Assembly (NCBI GenBank): GCA_030248065.1
Contig: JASAMV010000056.1
Span: 16,607-80,606, forward strand
DNA: 64,000 nucleotides
Reading direction: 5' to 3'
From: Rhynchonema sp. JSB1_4
Taxonomy: Eukaryota; Nematoda; Chromadorea; Monhysterida; Xyalidae
Part shown: positions 60,401 to 64,000 of the stretch, piece by piece
Numbering within the stretch: position 1 is the stretch's first letter
How the letters are laid out: the number at the start of each line of letters is the position of its first letter
Position numbers and translations under genes: made by a program
Notes under the pieces: model-generated
The model's input: the letters and a program-made list of their open reading frames with translations, nothing else
Told to the model about the DNA's origin: nothing
Databases searched by the model: none

Positions 60401-60869
60401 CCGGCCAAACCGCTTGCCAACCACCAAGAATGGTTCAAGCGTTTTGACGTGGGTGATGAAAGTGATGCCGGTGGATACTTTTGGGCAAGACGCAGTGGCA
60501 GAGATCAAGCAATGTCACATGCTAGAAGAACAATAGGATTAACATCAATATTCACATGTGTATGCCACGATTAATTGTTAAAAAGGCTTTAAGCTGCTTC
60601 ACTCCTATGATTGTTAATTTCAGCCGCATAAATACTTACGTCAATTTACCTGGTCGCTCATTATTGTTTGGGAAATCAGTTGAACTCCCGCTATGTATTA
60701 TTCATGGATTCATTCTTGTCATTGTTAAAATGTAATAAAATCAAAACAAACAACGTGTGACCGCAGTGAGTCAGTCAACAAATATAATAGCAACAATTTA
60801 TTAGCCTTTGTCCCTTTGTTTCGCTGTTCGTCTTTGTCGCACAAATTGACCATTACCGTTGGTCGCAAG
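57424..60869. other. Spacer with a 1.1-kb foldback, no gene supported
   Basis: A plus-strand frame at 59216-59533 (105 codons) and minus frames near 59500-59880 lack splice structure and domains. The foldback at 58102-59198 is described separately. Confidence 0.45.
58102..59198. repeat. Large foldback element, arms about 545 bp
   Basis: The left end CGTTAAAGTGACTCTTCAAT pairs with the right end ATTGTAGAGGCACTTTAAGC, and the arms match across their length with scattered differences (roughly one in fifteen by eye), meeting near 58650. It has no conserved coding frame. It is the largest palindrome here; a single-stranded copy would form one long hairpin. Confidence 0.9.
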
Positions 60870-61656
60870 CAGGGTTGGATTAAAAAAAAACAGTAAAAAT
60901 TTTTTTGCAAAAAAAATTTTTTTTTTAAAAAAAGTTGGCCACTTTTTTTATTTTAAAATTTTAAAAAGTAAGTCCACTTTTTTTATTTATTTTTCACTTT
61001 TTTTCGTTATTTTCTGACTTTTTAAGGTAAAAAGGCATGTTTTCATGTGTTTTATTGCCCATGTTTCTCAAAAAATTGCCTGTGGCGCTTCTTCTTCAGT
61101 TTGAAATGGTGTTGTGATGGACTCATACAGTTCCCAGACATCCCAACAACAGCTGCATGTATAATATAGGACACCCCATACCGTATACTGTACAGTTATT
61201 GAGCGTGTCGTAAGCTATCCACACACTCCACGTTGCTCGCCTGTTTACAGTTGTGTGGATTAGCTATTTGTTGCTTTTGTGACACAAAGTGATTATGGTG
61301 TGAGTCTTTATCTCTCTTCAAATTTATCCCCAAATTCACAAACAGAAGGTTGGTCTTCCCTTTGTCACATACAGTATGTATACCCACATTACACACACAT
61401 TACCTGCGAATTTCGCAAAGTCATGACCAAAAGGGATTAGATCGCAGGTGATTACGTAAACATGCAAGTCAGTGGAAAAGTTCTCTTTAGTGTCCCTCAA
61501 AACATACCTTACTGACATGATTTCAGAAATTTGATTCCTCAAGAAACCAATTTTTTGGGGGTCCGGAATAAAAAAAAGTGATTTTTAAAAAAAAATATTA
61601 AAAAGTTTTTTTAAAAAAAAAGTTCGATAATAAAAAAATTTTTTAATCCAACCCTG
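60870..61656. mobile_element. hAT-type MITE, family D, copy 3, complete with target duplication
   Basis: The element begins CAGGGTTGGATTAAAAAA and ends with the inverse, in opposite orientation to copy 2. GTCGCAAG occurs on both sides (60862-60869, 61657-61664), an 8-bp duplication typical of hAT. No transposase is encoded. Confidence 0.93.
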
Positions 61657-61664
61657 GTCGCAAG

Positions 61665-62255
61665 GCATCAAGTACGTGACGTTGGCAGTTCTGTCGAAGA
61701 CAACATTTGACCGGAAATCAGACTCGTCGCATGAGCTTACCATCAGCTGAGTTGTCCTGCGGTGAATTGCCGAAATACTGCCCTACATTGAAGCAAAAAG
61801 ACACAAAATGAACTGAGAGTGTAAAACTGAAGTTAGCTATGATTTGTGTTGGTTTTTGTTGCATGCAGTGAAGCATATGCATGGAATGGAATTCACTCTT
61901 ATGGTCAAACGGTGAAAGTAGTGCTTCAAAAACACTTTGGCGCAGTGTTACTTTACCTATGTATGTACATATGTAGGGTGTGCGCAACACGATGTGATTC
62001 TAGCATAAAATTCGTTTTGCAGTTCAAATTTTCGACTGCTATTGTGTGAATTATGTATTTTGTCAATTAATGTTGATGGTGTTGCACGTGGGAACCTGAC
62101 AAAGCTTTGTTCCTTGTTTTATCCATGCATACGGACATACGTGTACAAAAAGTTCCAAAAACCAATGTGAATGTTGTGAATGAGGCAACTACGCTGAATC
62201 AGTTGATCAGCTAGGTATATGTACCTACAATGCGTACAAAATCACCAAGCATTTT
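61665..62255. other. Spacer, nothing identified
   Basis: No exon, RNA gene or repeat is evident between the hAT-type element and the 3' end of the minus-strand gene at 62256. Confidence 0.5.
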
Positions 62256-63421
62256 CTAGGTCGCACTGTGGCAATGTGAGGGATCGGTCATCATGGAATC
62301 CATTCCCGCTCCACCAAAGTACTGCAATGGGGCATACTTGCAATCACAACCTGCACATGGGCACTCGACCTTTTCGAGACCGGCGTAGATTCCGCTGGTC
62401 ACGACAGACAACAGCCAAAGACCAGAATCCGTGCATTCCAGTTTCAGATGTCTGAGGCTGTAAACTATGTATATTGTCAGTTCAAAATTGACGCGTTGAA
62501 GTTTCCGTGACGGGTTCTTCAAGGTGTGCGTAACCTTCTACCCATCTTGGTGAGGGCAAAGGCTGCCCCAAATCTCGCACCACTTTGACCTTCAAATCAA
62601 CTAACGGGCTGTGCCGATATCCACGTTGAAATAGCGCGAGGCCTCCAAGCTGAAACGTTTTCTTTGCTCCCGTGAGTCGTCCACCGCATATTTTACCGAC
62701 CACGTGGGAAGCGCTGGTGCTGAACTCAAACCTGGTACCAACTGAGTACAGCTGGAAAGGAATGGACCTTATGGGCACCGTGAAGGACGAGAAAAGTAAT
62801 AATAGTAATAGAAAAAATCATTGAGGAGGACGTGGGGGAGGAAGAGGAGGTGGAGCAGTAGGAGGAGGTGGATGAGTAGGAGGAGGAGAATGAGAAGAAA
62901 AGTACAAGAACAAGAGCATTAACACAAGAACGTGAACATGGACTTGAACAAGAACAAGAACGTGAACACAAGAACATGATCAAGAACATGAACAAGAACA
63001 TGAAGACGAGCACACAAGCAAGAGCATGAACACAAGAAGGTTAACAAGAACATTAACAAGAACATGAACACAGGAACGTGAAGAAGAACAATAACATGAC
63101 CACAAGAACGTGAACAAGAACATGAACAAGGAAATGAACAGAAGAACGTGAACAAGACCAAAGACATGGACTAAATCATGAACACAAAACCATAAACAGG
63201 AGCATGAACAAAAACACGAACAAGAGCAAGAGAACGTGAACAAAACATAAACAAGAACGCGAACGTGAACAAGTACAAGATTGAAGAAGTAGAAGATACC
63301 GGTCACGATATACTTAAACTGTCAGCACCTTGGACTCATCCATCACGTCGCGAAACCTTGTCGTTCCGGTAGTTTCGAATGAGACAACGAAGAACGGATC
63401 GACGGTTTTGAAGTCGGTAAT
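62256..63421 (-). CDS. Partial unrecognised gene, three exons
   Basis: Exon 63421-63329 encodes 31 residues with DPFFVVSFETTGTTRF; exon 62751-62542 (or to 62535) follows in phase and encodes a basic segment with GKICGGRLTGAKKTFQLGG and SPLVDLKVKVVRDLG; exon 62451-62256 encodes a Cys-rich end (VECPCAGCDCKYAP, DPSHCHSAT) with a stop. The first two join in frame. The third needs a different phase, so an exon between them is missing or the donor differs. DPFFVVSF is faintly like a C2-domain strand, but I would not assign a family. Upstream exons lie to the right; a possible one is around 63580-63670. The first intron is filled by the AAGAAC repeat. Confidence 0.4.
62880..63290 (+). repeat. Degenerate AAGAACATGAAC tandem repeat
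   Basis: About 400 bp of purine-rich 6- and 12-bp words (AACAAG, AACATG, AACGTG) with a strong strand bias; one strand is nearly free of T. Adjacent 62820-62895 is GGAGGA-rich. It is in an intron of the minus-strand gene. Confidence 0.85.
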
Positions 63422-64000
63422 CTGGTTTATGGTTGAGGATTGGTGATTGCCTGATATGTGTGTAAAGGACGCTGATTGGCCGAGCGGTAGCGGCGGACAG
63501 CCTAAACGAGGGGGCTGCATTTTTGGCAGCACACACTAAACGATTTTTAATCGCGTTATCAAACTCAGAAATGAAGTGATAATTTTGCCTGGTTGTTTAC
63601 GGTCGACGAATCCAGTGGACTGTTCGGATTGCGGGTCACATTCTTCTTTTTGTGTAAGCGTCCTCACCTAAGAATACACAGAAACGAATATGCGACAGAA
63701 CCAATCGCACAATCAATCTATCAGGCGAACAATCATTGAATCGATAACCTTCTGCCCCTTCTTGCTGTCCTTTGACGATATCGCACAACTTGACCATTTG
63801 CTCCACGTGCCATTACTGCTGCCACCGTTCGAGCCGGCTTGTGAAAAATATATTATTCTGTTTGAGAATACCTACTTGGCGCTTGCAGTGGCCTATGCGA
63901 CCGTTTTGATGCGTTAAGTGTTCCAAATTAAACCGTAGCTGCCCATCATGCCTATAAGACAAAGCGATCGGAATGTATTTCAACCAATATTCGTTACCTA
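63422..64000. other. Right edge, no gene supported
   Basis: A plus-strand open frame at 63690-63917 (75 codons) and a possible minus-strand exon near 63580-63670 (acceptor TGTATTCTTAG, containing EECDPQSEQSTGFVD) were seen; neither could be linked to others. Confidence 0.35.

Noticed and set aside
62726..63306. Minus-strand Cys/Phe/Ser-rich low-complexity frames
   Set aside because: They are products of the AAGAAC and GGAGGA repeats; the composition is repeat-driven.

Overview
The window looks like nuclear DNA of an invertebrate metazoan. Coding sequence is split into short exons with GT-AG introns (one probable GC-AG), AATAAA signals follow several stop codons, and the proteins are animal families: C-type lectins, a galactose 3-O-sulfotransferase, globins, a four-helix membrane protein, an EGF-domain membrane protein and a neuropeptide precursor. 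I cannot name the phylum; an ecdysozoan is only a guess. Exon models were built by eye and accepted only when reading frame and splice phase carried across every junction.

Layout. 0-3.7 kb: a Penelope-like retroelement fragment (GIY-YIG domain followed by a hammerhead ribozyme) and the last exon of a deubiquitinase-like gene. 3.8-7.0 kb (-): a double C-type lectin gene. 7-9.8 kb: palindromic repeats. 9.9-12 kb (+): a six-exon sulfotransferase. 13.4-14.1 kb (+): a small secreted ShKT-type peptide gene. 15.2-25.4 kb (-): a large modular gene with three C-type lectin/PAN-like units. 29.4-38.6 kb (+): three consecutive genes, namely a disordered Ser/Thr/Pro/Gln-rich protein, a four-helix membrane protein and an EGF-like single-pass membrane protein. 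38.6-45.2 kb: repeats and apparently non-coding DNA. 45.3-50.2 kb (+): two adjacent, very different globin genes. 50.9-53.7 kb (-): a propeller-like protein. 54.7-56.7 kb (-): the 3' part of a multi-peptide neuropeptide precursor. 57-64 kb: repeats, a 1.1-kb perfect-type foldback, and part of an unrecognised minus-strand gene.

The non-coding fraction is dominated by foldback (palindromic) elements of at least five multi-copy families plus many single-copy hairpins, mostly in introns and spacers. One family is assignable to hAT by a CAGGG terminus and two perfect 8-bp target duplications, one of them nested inside a copy of another family.

No operon-like linkage is expected. The functional themes are secreted or cell-surface recognition (lectins, EGF, ShKT, sulfotransferase of the secretory pathway), oxygen/redox haem proteins and peptide signalling.
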